DNA from: Bacillota bacterium
Lineage (GTDB): Bacteria; Bacillota; Clostridia; Christensenellales; SZUA-584
Reading direction: 5' to 3'
DNA: 64,000 nucleotides
NCBI GenBank assembly: GCA_023406895.1
Contig: JAEXTV010000023.1
Location: 124,001-188,000 of the forward strand
The notes under the pieces are model-generated. The model worked only from the letters and a program-made list of their open reading frames with translations, did not search any database and had not been told where the DNA came from. The position numbers and the translations under genes were made by a program. This document shows, piece after piece, positions 7,911 to 16,076 of the stretch. Position 1 is the stretch's first letter. Each line of letters starts with the position of its first letter.

Positions 7911-10685
7911 TCAGCCGTCCGCCGGTGTCCCCCGCTTCTTCTTTCCGCGGTAAAACATCAGCGCCACCGCCGCCACCACCGCAAACACCGCCACGGTGTA
8001 ATACATCTGCTGGAACCCGCTGTTCAAAGCACTTTGAAATGCCGTTTCAATCTCCGGGCCCTGCGCTTTTATCGTATCAATGTAGCTGGCTTGCGTCGCT
8101 TCAAAATAAGCGGGAATGCTGTCCTTCAGCGTTGAGAGCCCCTCATTCGCGCGCTGCATCTTGTCTTTGCTCTGCGTCAGCAGCTCTTTCAGCTGCACCA
8201 TCAGCGTCTGCGTCTCAGCGATATCCTGCTTCATCGTCTCCATCAGCGCCTTTTCCTGCTCCATATCGTCAATCAGCGTGTTCAGGCTCTGCCTCGAGTT
8301 TCTGAGTTTCTTCGCAGACGCGTTCATCTCCTTGATCTGCGCGTTCATCTTCTCTATGGCGCCCTGCATCTGCTGCTGCTGAGCCTGCGCATCGCTGAGC
8401 TTCACGGTGAGGCTCTGTTTCGCTGCGTTCAGCCCCTGCAGCTGCCCCTGAATCGGCCCGATCACCGACGGAGGCGCTCCCGCTGCCATCTGCTGCTGCA
8501 GTTCCTGCTGTTTGGCCGCGATCTGCGCATCCATCCCGGCTATTCCCTGCTGCATGCCCGCAATACCGGCCGTCACACCGTCGAGCCCTTTCTGCAAATC
8601 GGCAATGCCCTTTTTGATGCCCTCAATGCCGCTCTTAATGCCCGTCACGGCTTTGCCCATCTGCTTCACGCCTTTGTTCATGCCCTCTAGCCCCGCGCTG
8701 ATGCCGTCCGTGCCCGCGGTAATGCCCTCCTGTGCGCTGGTCATACCGCTGATGCCGTCACCGATGCCGTCAATGCCCGACTGTATGCCGTCAATGCCCG
8801 ATTGTATGCCCGTCATGCCCTGCGATATGCCGTCCTGTATGTCCGCAATCACATCGGGCGTATAGATGCCGAACATCCGGTCCACGAGATACACGGTGTT
8901 CTCCACAATCGTGGTCACGCTGGACCCGCTGATCTTCTGCACCACATCGTCGGGCAGCTCGCCGTCCGTCATATCAATGTTCATCTGCTGCGATTTGAAA
9001 TCGAGCATCTTGAGCTTCTCCTCAATATCCGAAGCCGTCATGCCGCTGTCCTTCTTGAGCATATCGCGGATCTCTGCGAAATCCGGCGACTCCGTGTTTT
9101 CGGGTATCTCAAAGTCCATCTCATCGAGCATCTTTTTAAAGCGCGGTTCGTTTTTCACCGCGTTCAAATCCTCGTTTGTTTTGTCCGTTGCCTGCTGCAG
9201 CACCGCGTTCTGCGCTTCGAGACTGTCTGTCTTGGCGAGCAGCTGCGCCTTTTTTTCGTCCATCAGGCCCATATCCGTCTCCACCCCGCGCAGATCGTCC
9301 CGGATAGACCCGATCAGCGTTTCATCCGCCTGAATCTGTATCGATGAAACGGGCGGGATCAGGTTCATAATCGTGTCCTGCGCCGTCACACCGGCCTGCG
9401 CGATAAACCCGATCATCAGCATCGGCCCGATGGTGGTGCCGATGGAGCGCATCAGCGAGAGCGCGGACAGCGCCGAGTTGGAGTCTTCGGCTTTGGTGCT
9501 CGAGAGCATCATGTAATTCAGCGGTGTCCCCATCACAAACCCGAGGCCGGTGCCCATCAAAACCAGGCTGATAATCACGGCGACGGTGCTCACATGCACC
9601 GTCGCGTAAAGCGCGAGAAACAGCGCACTCGCCAGCGATACGCCAAACCCGAACAGCAATATCCTCTTCGGGCCGAATTTATCCACGAGCTTGCCGCCCA
9701 TGGGGCCGCCGATGCCCGCAAACAGCCCGAGCACCGTCACAAAATAGCCGCCGCTGCCTTCGGGTGTTTTGAGCGCGTTTTCCGCGAACTGCGGCACAAA
9801 CACCATGCCCATCAGCATCACGCCCACAATAAACGCAAGGAAGAACGTGATCACGATGTTCTTGCTTTTAAAATAGCCGATATTGAATATCGGGTCTGCC
9901 GCGCGCTTTTCCAGCAGTATAAAGACGGGTATCAGCAGCACAAAAACGATCAGGAACGGATACACGCTGACGTCTTTGATTGTCTCGCCGAAGTTGAAGA
10001 AGTCGATGTTGTTGAGGCTGTACATCAGCGACAGCACGAGCAGCACCAGCACGAACGTCCCCTTGAGGTCGATCTTCTGTGCAGGCAGCTTTTCTCCTTT
10101 GGGCAGCGCAATGATCGCCGCGACCACCACAAACAGGCAGATCGGCAGGTTGATGAAGAACAGCCAGTGCCAGTTTGCCGTTCCGACCAAATCGAGTATC
10201 GCGCTGCCGAGCGTCGCGCCGAGTATGTTGGCAATGCCGTACACGCCGCCCACCAGCCCAAGCGCCAGCCCTCTCTTTTCCTCCGGGAACCCGGTGCCGA
10301 ATTCGGCTGTGGCCAGCGGCATAATGCCGCCGCCGCCAAACGCCTGTATCACGCGGCCGACGATCAGCATCGGAAAGCTGCCCGCAAAGTTGGAAAGCCC
10401 GCATATGAGCGACCCTGCGCCGAAAAACGCAACGGCCACCATATAAACGCGTTTTCTGCCGATGCGGTCCGCCAGCTTGCCGAGTATGGGCATCGCACAG
10501 GCATACGCGAGCGTAAACGCCGTGATCATCCAAATACCCGTCCGCTCATCCACACCAAACGAGTTCTGCACCACGGTACGCGCCGGCGTGAGTATTCCCG
10601 TGTCTATCGCGCCGATAAATATCCCGAGCAGATAGATCAGCATCACGAAGCCGTACCGCTTCTTTTTCCCAATGTTTTCTTCCAT
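7911..10685 (-). CDS. EmrB/QacA-type MFS drug exporter with a large coiled-coil insert
   Basis: Start chosen at ATG 10685 (AAGGAG eight bases before), not the GTG three codons upstream; 924 residues. The N-terminal half is a typical 14-helix DHA2 transporter: motif A-like LGKLADRIGRKRVY, GGVYGIANILGATLG, and many hydrophobic helices to about residue 430. Between the last two helices sits about 450 residues of predicted extracytoplasmic material, first mixed helical, then heptad-like GI/GM repeats (GIDGIQS, GIKSGIEG, GIADLQKG) and a long Gln-rich coiled coil, before a final helix (about 895-915) and a KKKRG tail. Normal members are about 500 residues. The insert resembles the GI-repeat coiled coils of YhgE/Pip proteins. 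It follows a TetR gene and a matching operator, so efflux of a compound sensed by TetR is likely. Confidence 0.88.
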   Translation of the reverse strand: MEENIGKKKRYGFVMLIYLLGIFIGAIDTGILTPARTVVQNSFGVDERTGIWMITAFTLAYACAMPILGKLADRIGRKRVYMVAVAFFGAGSLICGLSNFAGSFPMLIVGRVIQAFGGGGIMPLATAEFGTGFPEEKRGLALGLVGGVYGIANILGATLGSAILDLVGTANWHWLFFINLPICLFVVVAAIIALPKGEKLPAQKIDLKGTFVLVLLVLSLMYSLNNIDFFNFGETIKDVSVYPFLIVFVLLIPVFILLEKRAADPIFNIGYFKSKNIVITFFLAFIVGVMLMGMVFVPQFAENALKTPEGSGGYFVTVLGLFAGIGGPMGGKLVDKFGPKRILLFGFGVSLASALFLALYATVHVSTVAVIISLVLMGTGLGFVMGTPLNYMMLSSTKAEDSNSALSALSLMRSIGTTIGPMLMIGFIAQAGVTAQDTIMNLIPPVSSIQIQADETLIGSIRDDLRGVETDMGLMDEKKAQLLAKTDSLEAQNAVLQQATDKTNEDLNAVKNEPRFKKMLDEMDFEIPENTESPDFAEIRDMLKKDSGMTASDIEEKLKMLDFKSQQMNIDMTDGELPDDVVQKISGSSVTTIVENTVYLVDRMFGIYTPDVIADIQDGISQGMTGIQSGIDGIQSGIDGIGDGISGMTSAQEGITAGTDGISAGLEGMNKGVKQMGKAVTGIKSGIEGIKKGIADLQKGLDGVTAGIAGMQQGIAGMDAQIAAKQQELQQQMAAGAPPSVIGPIQGQLQGLNAAKQSLTVKLSDAQAQQQQMQGAIEKMNAQIKEMNASAKKLRNSRQSLNTLIDDMEQEKALMETMKQDIAETQTLMVQLKELLTQSKDKMQRANEGLSTLKDSIPAYFEATQASYIDTIKAQGPEIETAFQSALNSGFQQMYYTVAVFAVVAAVALMFYRGKKKRGTPADG
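8764..8805. repeat. 21-bp tandem repeat inside the MFS coiled coil
   Basis: Two nearly identical 21-base units (8764-8784 and 8785-8805, one mismatch) encode consecutive heptads of the GI-repeat region. A third partial unit follows. This suggests the coiled coil grew by in-frame slippage. Confidence 0.75.
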
Positions 10686-10715
10686 TGACTTCACTCCTTA
10701 ATTGAAATTTTGTTT

Positions 10716-10730
10716 ATGAACAACGTTCAT
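10716..10730. promoter_or_regulatory. TetR operator upstream of the MFS gene
   Basis: Palindrome ATGAAC-AAC-GTTCAT, the same arms as the site before tetR (11311-11325). It lies 31 bases before the MFS start, between the two genes. Confidence 0.75.
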
Positions 10731-10748
10731 TAAAAATTTAAAAAAATT

Positions 10749-11291
10749 TCAGTCCAGTATTCTTTCTATAAAAAACCGCATCTTCTCAAAATCTGCGTCC
10801 TTTCCGTAAGCTGTCGAAAAGAAAAGTTTTGCGATAATTTCTGCCGCATGCTTCTCTTGCCCTTTTTGAATATGACCATCAATGATCAATTCAATATGCC
10901 GGGCAAATTCATTTCGCAGCTTCGCTTTAATCGATTCCAGCTTATTGAGCGTGCCGCTTTCCAAATCATCGGGGAAACCCGCCACCCATATCTGATGCAC
11001 TTTTGTCATCATCTGCGTCAGGTCGTTAAACAGTGTTTCAAGCTGTTCGACGGTGGTTTTCCCGCTGTTGTTCCGGCTGATCATAAAACTGTGAAACGCC
11101 TTCCAGTCTTCATCCAGCAGAGCCGAGATAATCGCCTGCTTCGATTTGAAATAATTGTAAAGCGTCCCTGTCGCAATGCCGCATTTTCTGGCAATCTCCC
11201 GAATGTTCAGCTGATCGTATCCCTTTTCAACAATCAGCTCACGCGTTGTCTGAATGATATCTTCTTTGATATTCTCCAGATTCTTTGGCAT
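10749..11291 (-). CDS. TetR-family repressor of the adjacent exporter
   Basis: Start taken at ATG 11291, preceded by AAAGGTG; the longer frame would start at a GTG lying inside the operator. The 180 residues begin with a TetR helix-turn-helix (about residues 22-52: LNIREIARKCGIATGTLYNYF) followed by an all-helical ligand domain with no recognisable ligand signature. It precedes the MFS gene on the same strand with a 63-base gap. Identical palindromes stand in its own promoter and before the MFS gene, so autoregulation and control of the exporter are well supported. The inducer is unknown. Confidence 0.9.
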   Translation of the reverse strand: MPKNLENIKEDIIQTTRELIVEKGYDQLNIREIARKCGIATGTLYNYFKSKQAIISALLDEDWKAFHSFMISRNNSGKTTVEQLETLFNDLTQMMTKVHQIWVAGFPDDLESGTLNKLESIKAKLRNEFARHIELIIDGHIQKGQEKHAAEIIAKLFFSTAYGKDADFEKMRFFIERILD

Positions 11292-11310
11292 TTCCTTCAC
11301 CTTTCGTATT

Positions 11311-11353
11311 ATGAACACCGTTCATTATATGCCTGACCGGGTCTGATCGTCAA
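11311..11353 (-). promoter_or_regulatory. tetR promoter with overlapping operator
   Basis: Minus strand TTGACG (complement of 11348-11353), 18-base spacer, TATAAT (complement of 11324-11329). The palindrome ATGAAC-ACC-GTTCAT (11311-11325) touches the -10 box, which fits repression by steric block. The remaining gap to 11755 has no other gene I can support. Confidence 0.8.
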
Positions 11354-11755
11354 CAGCCTAAAATAAATAATTTGTTCCAAATATCGCACAAATTTTGTTT
11401 GCAAAGATTCCAGAAGTAGCGCCGGGCGAGGCAGCCTCGTTATGACAAAAACGGCGCGTTGCTCACGCTTGGGCATGCCACCTCAAGTGCCTGTGCGATA
11501 TCGGTCACATACGTGATATGTCCTGTTTCGACAAATAGTAAACCGTTTTTAAATACTCTCCTTTTGTGCTTGTCTGACCTTAAGACACACGCAACATCAA
11601 TTTATTGCATACTGACGAAAAAAATCCTCCAAGTTCTTTCTTTTTGTCGATACCTTTGCGTATATGTTATATAATAGGTAATTAGGAAAGAAAATAGATG
11701 CAATAAAACGCTGGCTGACGTGTCAAACAGAACAGAAATGACTTTCGGAGGTTAT

Positions 11756-12829
11756 ATGAACGACGGCATCACCCTTTTTAACGATACGCTTACCGAAGCC
11801 GTAGCAAAGAACAAGCGGTTCTTGCTCAAACGCCCGGCGTATTTGCCCGCCTTTGCGCGTATTGCGGCGCATATCGGCAAAGCGAACAAGCTGCGCGAGG
11901 CGCTGGCCGACAAGGAGAACCTCGTCGTTCCGCCTGTGCTCATCATCAGTGTGACGAATGATTGCAACCTTGCGTGCACGGGCTGTTACGCCTGCCACCA
12001 GCATCGCGACAAAAACGCCGAGATGGACACGGCGCAGATTTCGCGCGTGGTGGATGAAGCGACCGCGCTCGGTGTCTCCGTGGTGATGATCGCGGGCGGG
12101 GAACCGCTTATGAAGCCGGGGTTATTGGAACTGCCAAAGAATCACCCGGAGCTGCTGTTTGTCATGTTTACCAACGGCCTGCTCTTAACCGGAGACACCG
12201 CCGACGCTGTCGGCAGGCTCAAAAACCTGATACCTGTGCTCAGCCTCGAGGGCGACCAACGGCTCACTGACGCGCGCCGCGGCCTTGGTGTTTACGACGC
12301 CGTGATGTCCGTGATGGGCAGCCTTGATAAGAAGGGCCGGCTGTTCGGCGTATCCGTCACACTGACCAGCGTCAACTATGATGTTGTGGTCCGTTCGGAC
12401 TACCTTAAGAAAATGCAGGACGTGGGCTGTCGCGCGGCGTTTTTTATTGAATACGTGCCATGCGGTGCGGAAGATCTCTCGCTGTGTCTGACGGATGAAC
12501 AAAAGCAGCATCTGCGTGCCGTGGAGAAGGACCTCTATAAAACGCATGATATGCTCGTCGTCTCACTGCCCGGCAATGAGGACCCTTACGGTGGCTGCCT
12601 CGCCTCTGGGCGCGGGTTTTTGCATATCGGCGCTAACGGCGCGCTCGAAGCCTGCCCGTTCGCGCCGTATTCCGACACGAGCGTCAAAGATATGCCGCTT
12701 AAGGAGGCGCTCAAATCGCGTCTGATTGCCGAGGTGCGCGACAATCACAACATGCTCAAGGAAAGCCGCGGCGGCTGCGCGCTCAAAGAAAACGCGGAGT
12801 GGGTAAAAGCGCTGCAGATGAAGATATGA
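11756..12829 (+). CDS. Radical SAM protein with SPASM-like C-terminus
   Basis: Start placed at ATG 11756 after GGAGG; upstream GTG/ATG codons lack a ribosome site. The 357 residues carry the radical SAM cluster motif CNLACTGC (Cys70, Cys74, Cys77) in ISVTNDCNLACTGCYACHQ, the GGEP motif (AGGEPLM) and a C-terminal region with several cysteines (GGCLASGRGFLHIGANG, EACPF, GGCAL) like the auxiliary cluster part of SPASM/Twitch enzymes. Such enzymes generate a 5'-deoxyadenosyl radical, often to modify peptides or proteins. No precursor peptide gene is visible next to it, so the substrate is unknown. It stands alone, upstream of a thioredoxin gene on the opposite strand. Confidence 0.87.
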   Translation: MNDGITLFNDTLTEAVAKNKRFLLKRPAYLPAFARIAAHIGKANKLREALADKENLVVPPVLIISVTNDCNLACTGCYACHQHRDKNAEMDTAQISRVVDEATALGVSVVMIAGGEPLMKPGLLELPKNHPELLFVMFTNGLLLTGDTADAVGRLKNLIPVLSLEGDQRLTDARRGLGVYDAVMSVMGSLDKKGRLFGVSVTLTSVNYDVVVRSDYLKKMQDVGCRAAFFIEYVPCGAEDLSLCLTDEQKQHLRAVEKDLYKTHDMLVVSLPGNEDPYGGCLASGRGFLHIGANGALEACPFAPYSDTSVKDMPLKEALKSRLIAEVRDNHNMLKESRGGCALKENAEWVKALQMKI

Positions 12830-12993
12830 TCAACTCTCTTGAGCCGTGACAGAAAATCGATGTGCTGTGCTGTTTTACTGTCTGTCGCATATTATGCGAT
12901 AGATAGTTTATTTTCTCTTGAATCATTTTCTTTGCCGTCGAAATCATGTTTTGCCGGCAGCCCACATGGCAAACGTCTTTAGCTTCTTATCGA

Positions 12994-13033
12994 TAAAAAA
13001 AAAGCAGATACAGGGGAGACCTAGAATCTGCCT
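12994..13033 (-). terminator. Terminator of the thioredoxin gene
   Basis: On the minus strand GCAGAT, loop, ATCTGC is followed by nine T residues (complement of 12994-13003). It lies 30 bases after the thioredoxin stop. Confidence 0.8.
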
Positions 13034-13063
13034 TAAAATATGGGATTTGTGATGGCTGCTTAT

Positions 13064-13387
13064 TTAAAGGGCCATCGCTTTATCAAGCACGTCTTCATAG
13101 TATTTTTTGGGCCTCACGCCCACCGCACTGTCAACCACCTTGCCGTTTTTTATCACAAACACACTCGGTATACTCATCACCCCAAAATGCTCTGCCAGCT
13201 CGCGCTGTTCATCTATGTTGACCTTGCCGATCACGGCTTTTTCCTTGTATTGCTCACTCAGCTGATCAATGGATGGACCAAGCATGCGGCAGGGTGCGCA
13301 CCACGAAGCCCAGAAATCGAGCAGCACAGGTTTATCCGAATCGACCACTTCCGATTTGAAATTATCCATTGTGATATTTTTTGCCAT
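13064..13387 (-). CDS. trxA: Thioredoxin
   Basis: A 107-residue thioredoxin with the active site WASWCAPCRM (Cys30, Cys33), the cis-proline segment IPSVFVIKNGK and the usual length. It would reduce protein disulfides in the cytoplasm. The start is ATG 13387 after AAAGGA; an in-frame TTG further upstream is less likely. A promoter TTGTCG-17-TAGTAT lies upstream, and its -35 box is half of a short palindrome that could be a regulator site. No thioredoxin reductase gene is adjacent. Confidence 0.95.
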   Translation of the reverse strand: MAKNITMDNFKSEVVDSDKPVLLDFWASWCAPCRMLGPSIDQLSEQYKEKAVIGKVNIDEQRELAEHFGVMSIPSVFVIKNGKVVDSAVGVRPKKYYEDVLDKAMAL

Positions 13388-13407
13388 AACAATCATCCTT
13401 TCCAATG

Positions 13408-13436
13408 ATACTATTACTATATTGTCCTTTCGACAA
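13408..13436 (-). promoter_or_regulatory. Thioredoxin promoter with palindromic operator candidate
   Basis: Minus strand TTGTCG (complement of 13431-13436), 17-base spacer, TAGTAT (complement of 13408-13413). The sequence TTGTC-CTTTC-GACAA (13422-13436) is a perfect five-base-arm palindrome over the -35. A Crp/Fnr gene is next upstream, but its arms do not match a known Crp or Fnr consensus. The gap to 13694 contains nothing else recognisable. Confidence 0.6.
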
Positions 13437-13694
13437 ATTAAGAATACGATACGGCAAAAAATTAATCTGTGACATAGTTACCCATAATCTAAAATTCGAT
13501 AAAAAAGGTTAAAACATTTACAGGCCAATGCATCCATTGCTTTAACTGATATGTTTGGATATCAAATTGCGCAGCGTTCGCTGTATCTGCCAAAATACTT
13601 CGGAGTCCGGATAAGGTTTTATATATATTACGCAATGTAAAGAGAAAACCGACAAGATTGGCAAATCGCATTTTCCCATGTTTTAATCGTATAC

Positions 13695-14333
13695 CTAGTC
13701 ACAGCGAATTTTCACAATGATTTGCCCACGCTTGATTTCAATGAGGCCCCGCTCGCTCATCGTTTTAAGCTGACGCGTGATGACCTCGCGCGACGATCCG
13801 AGTTCAACAGCCATTTTCTCGTGAGTCGTTTTCACAATGCCCTGCGCGTTCGTGTGATGCTGAAGGTATGCCATAATGCGTTCTTCGATGCTGTTGAATA
13901 TCAGCATCTCAATTGTTTCGATCGAGATGATAAGTCTTTTTGCGAGCGCGTTGAAAACATATGTACGAAAAGAATCGCAGCGGTATAGCAGCTCTTTGAA
14001 CACGTCGGGAGGGATATTTGCAATGACGCTGTCCTTTTCGGCTTCTATGGAAAAATCATATTCCATATCGCCCATCGTGCAGACACCGGCCAGCATGCAA
14101 AGCTCGCCTTCGCTAATGCGGTAAATCGTCATTTCACGGCCTTTTTCGGAGGTCCGGAACATGCGCAGCCGGCCCTTCATCACCATCGGAATGCCAATGC
14201 AGCGGTTGTTGTCGCCCATGATGATCTGTCCTTCGGGGATATCCCTGCGAATCACCGATTCATGAAGCAGTTTCTTTTCTTCCTCGCTCATCCCTGCGTA
14301 AAATGAAAACCTGTCGAAAACGCTCTTGTCCAT
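13695..14333 (-). CDS. Crp/Fnr-family transcription regulator
   Basis: Start at ATG 14333 after GGAGGG, giving 212 residues. Residues about 10-130 are a cyclic-nucleotide-binding-like beta barrel (EGQIIMGDNN, GRLRMFRTSEKGREMTIYRI, GELCMLAGVC). The C-terminal helix-turn-helix reads KMAVELGSSREVITRQLKTM, typical of HTH_Crp. The N-terminal cysteine cluster of oxygen-sensing Fnr is absent; cysteines occur at ELCMLAGVC and NRCIG, so redox sensing is possible but not shown. It resembles regulators that respond to redox or nitrosative stress in clostridia. Targets may include the nearby thioredoxin gene; this is inference from position. Confidence 0.88.
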   Translation of the reverse strand: MDKSVFDRFSFYAGMSEEEKKLLHESVIRRDIPEGQIIMGDNNRCIGIPMVMKGRLRMFRTSEKGREMTIYRISEGELCMLAGVCTMGDMEYDFSIEAEKDSVIANIPPDVFKELLYRCDSFRTYVFNALAKRLIISIETIEMLIFNSIEERIMAYLQHHTNAQGIVKTTHEKMAVELGSSREVITRQLKTMSERGLIEIKRGQIIVKIRCD

Positions 14334-14411
14334 TATGCCCTCCCTCTTGTTTGTTGCTTCCATTATAACCCACACACGCTGGTTTGCATAGGCAGACACG
14401 CGGAATGCTTA

Positions 14412-14441
14412 TTGCCATTTATTACATTGATCTGGTATAGT
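14412..14441 (+). promoter_or_regulatory. Promoter of the small lipoprotein gene
   Basis: TTGCCA (14412-14417), 18-base spacer, TATAGT (14436-14441). The ATG at 14448 begins only six bases after the -10 box, so a transcript from here would be leaderless or nearly so. Confidence 0.55.
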
Positions 14442-14447
14442 CACTAT

Positions 14448-14747
14448 ATGGATAAGAAAAATATCAAAAAAATCGTCATTCTCCTCATAATTGTATTATC
14501 CTTGCTGTTTTACGGCTGTGTTAACGAAAAAGCGGCACAGGGCGGCGTTGTGCTGCGCGGAGAAACACCCACCGAGCCGCCGCATGACGCCATTCCATTA
14601 CCTGAACAAGAGATCATTGTTTATATCACACCCACTGGAGAAAAGTACCACGAAGCGGGATGCCCGTTTCTAAGCGATACAGCCTTGCCCGTCACGCTCG
14701 ATCAGGCGCTGATGGAAAAGCGTGAGCCATGCTCACGCTGCCACTGA
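14448..14747 (+). CDS. Small lipoprotein with a C-terminal Cys/His motif
   Basis: A 99-residue protein. Residues 1-24 form a lipoprotein signal with a short lipobox (LFYGC). After a flexible proline-rich stretch the C-terminal 45 residues have the pattern KYHxxxCxxL...PVTLDQAL...EPCSRCH, resembling the small metal-binding module related to the Ada N-terminal domain that is found at the ends of secreted nuclease-like and other bacterial proteins. Here the module stands almost alone. No ribosome site precedes ATG 14448, and the frame upstream to 14412 would place the promoter inside the gene, so the short form is preferred. Function unknown; metal or zinc binding is inference. Confidence 0.7.
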   Translation: MDKKNIKKIVILLIIVLSLLFYGCVNEKAAQGGVVLRGETPTEPPHDAIPLPEQEIIVYITPTGEKYHEAGCPFLSDTALPVTLDQALMEKREPCSRCH

Positions 14748-14850
14748 TCAGAATCCTTCGTTCTGCCTTTGAATAATGTGAAATCGTATCATATTGACGA
14801 TTCATATAACGCGTCCTGCACTGTGAATAACATGAGCTGCATTGTAAAAC

Positions 14851-15348
14851 TTAATCTAAAATCTTTTGATAGGCGACAACGTCCAGCAGCCTGCCGAATT
14901 TCTGGCCGACCTCTTTGAAATGCGCGCACTTAACAAACCCGTTCTTCTCAAACAAACGAATGCTGCGCGTGTTTTCACCGCATACTGTGGCAATGAGAAC
15001 ATGAATGCCCTTGGAGCGTGCGTAATCTTCAATAAACTTAACCGCAAGGCTTCCAAGGCCCTGCCCCAACTTGTTATCCTTTAAATAAACGGCCACCTCC
15101 GCCGTGTCGTTGTAAGCCTCACGTTTCTTATATGGCGACAGAATCACATAGCCGCAAAGCTCACCGTCCTCGGTCATCACAAATGTTTTGTACTTGGATT
15201 TATCGAAATACACGATTCGTTCCATCTCTTTGAGGCCCACCGTGTGCGCATGAAACGTCGCCGTTGTGTTCAGCACATAATACAGATAAATATCAAGAAC
15301 ACCCTGCAAATTCTTTTGCTTGATTTCTTCAAATTTAATACGAGCCAT
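14851..15348 (-). CDS. GNAT-family N-acetyltransferase, phosphinothricin acetyltransferase-like
   Basis: A 165-residue GNAT enzyme. Features are a substrate-side stretch YYVLNTTATFHAH, a central VAVYLKDNKLGQGLGSLAVKF acetyl-CoA-binding segment (the Q/RxxGxG/A loop is GQGLGS) and the C-terminal NTRSIRLFEKNGFVKCAHFKEVG, as in the Pat/YncA group that acetylates small amines or amino-acid analogues. The start ATG follows GGAGG with a long spacing. It is monocistronic, divergent from the DUF6483-like gene. The exact substrate cannot be read from sequence. Confidence 0.9.
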   Translation of the reverse strand: MARIKFEEIKQKNLQGVLDIYLYYVLNTTATFHAHTVGLKEMERIVYFDKSKYKTFVMTEDGELCGYVILSPYKKREAYNDTAEVAVYLKDNKLGQGLGSLAVKFIEDYARSKGIHVLIATVCGENTRSIRLFEKNGFVKCAHFKEVGQKFGRLLDVVAYQKILD

Positions 15349-15406
15349 TCACTTACTGCCTCCGTGTCATCGTATGCGCTGGACCCATATTATCACTTCA
15401 CTGATT

Positions 15407-15434
15407 TTGTGGCAATATTTCTCATATTTATAAT
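15407..15434 (+). promoter_or_regulatory. Promoter for the DUF6483-like gene
   Basis: TTGTGG (15407-15412), 16-base spacer, TATAAT (15429-15434), about 65 bases before the start. A second TATAAT at 15469-15474 lacks a -35 partner. Confidence 0.5.
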
Positions 15435-15499
15435 ACAAGACACGATGGAAAATAAGCCCATCCTCATGTATAATGGCCCTAAGAAAGCGGGTGACACTC

Positions 15500-15877
15500 A
15501 TGTATTACCAGAAAGATTATCTGATGCGGCTGATTGAAGACATTGTTCGCATCATCGCGAGAATATTCTTCGGCAAAGACTACAAAAGCTATCAATACGT
15601 TGATGACATGATGCTCTCCAAAACAGACCTTTGGTACCGGCAGATGATGGAGCTCGTTGATCAGCGGCGGCTCGGTGAAGCCGAGGATATTCTTTTCGAC
15701 GGGCTGGATACACAAAACAAAGATCATATGTCTGTCGCGCTCGATGTGTATATGGCGATGAACGCGCTTTCGGATGATGACCTTGACAATGCCGATTTTT
15801 CTCGCGAGGAGATTAAAGACGGTTTGAAAAAGATCACGCAAATGTTCGGCGTGAATCTGGACGCAGTCTTTCGGTAA
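15500..15877 (+). CDS. DUF6483-like small cytoplasmic protein
   Basis: A 125-residue acidic protein with no signal peptide or membrane helix. It starts MYYQKDYLMRLIEDIVR and continues with alternating helices (MMELVDQRRLGEAEDILFDGL), a pattern I associate with the DUF6483 family of clostridial proteins; that link is from memory. The helical layout would fit a TPR-like or protein-binding role. Start chosen at ATG 15500, because the tail of the gene family begins with this motif and the nine codons upstream add no conserved residue. Function unknown. Confidence 0.75.
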   Translation: MYYQKDYLMRLIEDIVRIIARIFFGKDYKSYQYVDDMMLSKTDLWYRQMMELVDQRRLGEAEDILFDGLDTQNKDHMSVALDVYMAMNALSDDDLDNADFSREEIKDGLKKITQMFGVNLDAVFR

Positions 15878-15913
15878 ATTATCATTATTGTTTTAGGCTT
15901 CTCACATTGCCGT

Positions 15914-15945
15914 GCAAAAAGCGCCGGATAAACCGACGCTTTCAG
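15914..15945 (-). terminator. Terminator downstream of the hgc operon
   Basis: On the minus strand AAAGCG-T-CGG, loop TTTAT, CCG-G-CGCTT is followed by TTTTTGCA. It lies beyond the duplicated typA tail, so the tail is inside the predicted transcript. Confidence 0.6.
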
Positions 15946-15960
15946 GCTTCATTTGTTTAA

Positions 15961-16013
15961 TTCGCTTTCATCAGCTTGGCTCTATCACCCTTGTCGGGAA
16001 CCGCCTTGCGCAT
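15961..16013 (-). repeat. Duplicated 3' end of typA
   Basis: These 53 bases match the last 17 codons and stop of typA (18673-18725) with seven mismatches, the first 23 bases being identical. Read on the minus strand they still encode KAV-DKGDRAKLMKAN and a stop. The copy lies on the same strand, at the far side of the marR-hgcAB operon from the intact gene. Confidence 0.9.
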
Positions 16014-16076
16014 CAATTAAAATCTGCACGCTTATCGGGCTAATATGAGCGATTCCGGTAATTATAAAGCTCTAAT

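Noticed and set aside
8512..8865. Repetitive plus-strand frame with many MPS units
   Set aside because: Antisense image of the GI heptad repeats of the MFS protein.
9594..10688. 364-codon plus-strand frame
   Set aside because: Antisense to the MFS transmembrane region; Arg/His-rich shadow.
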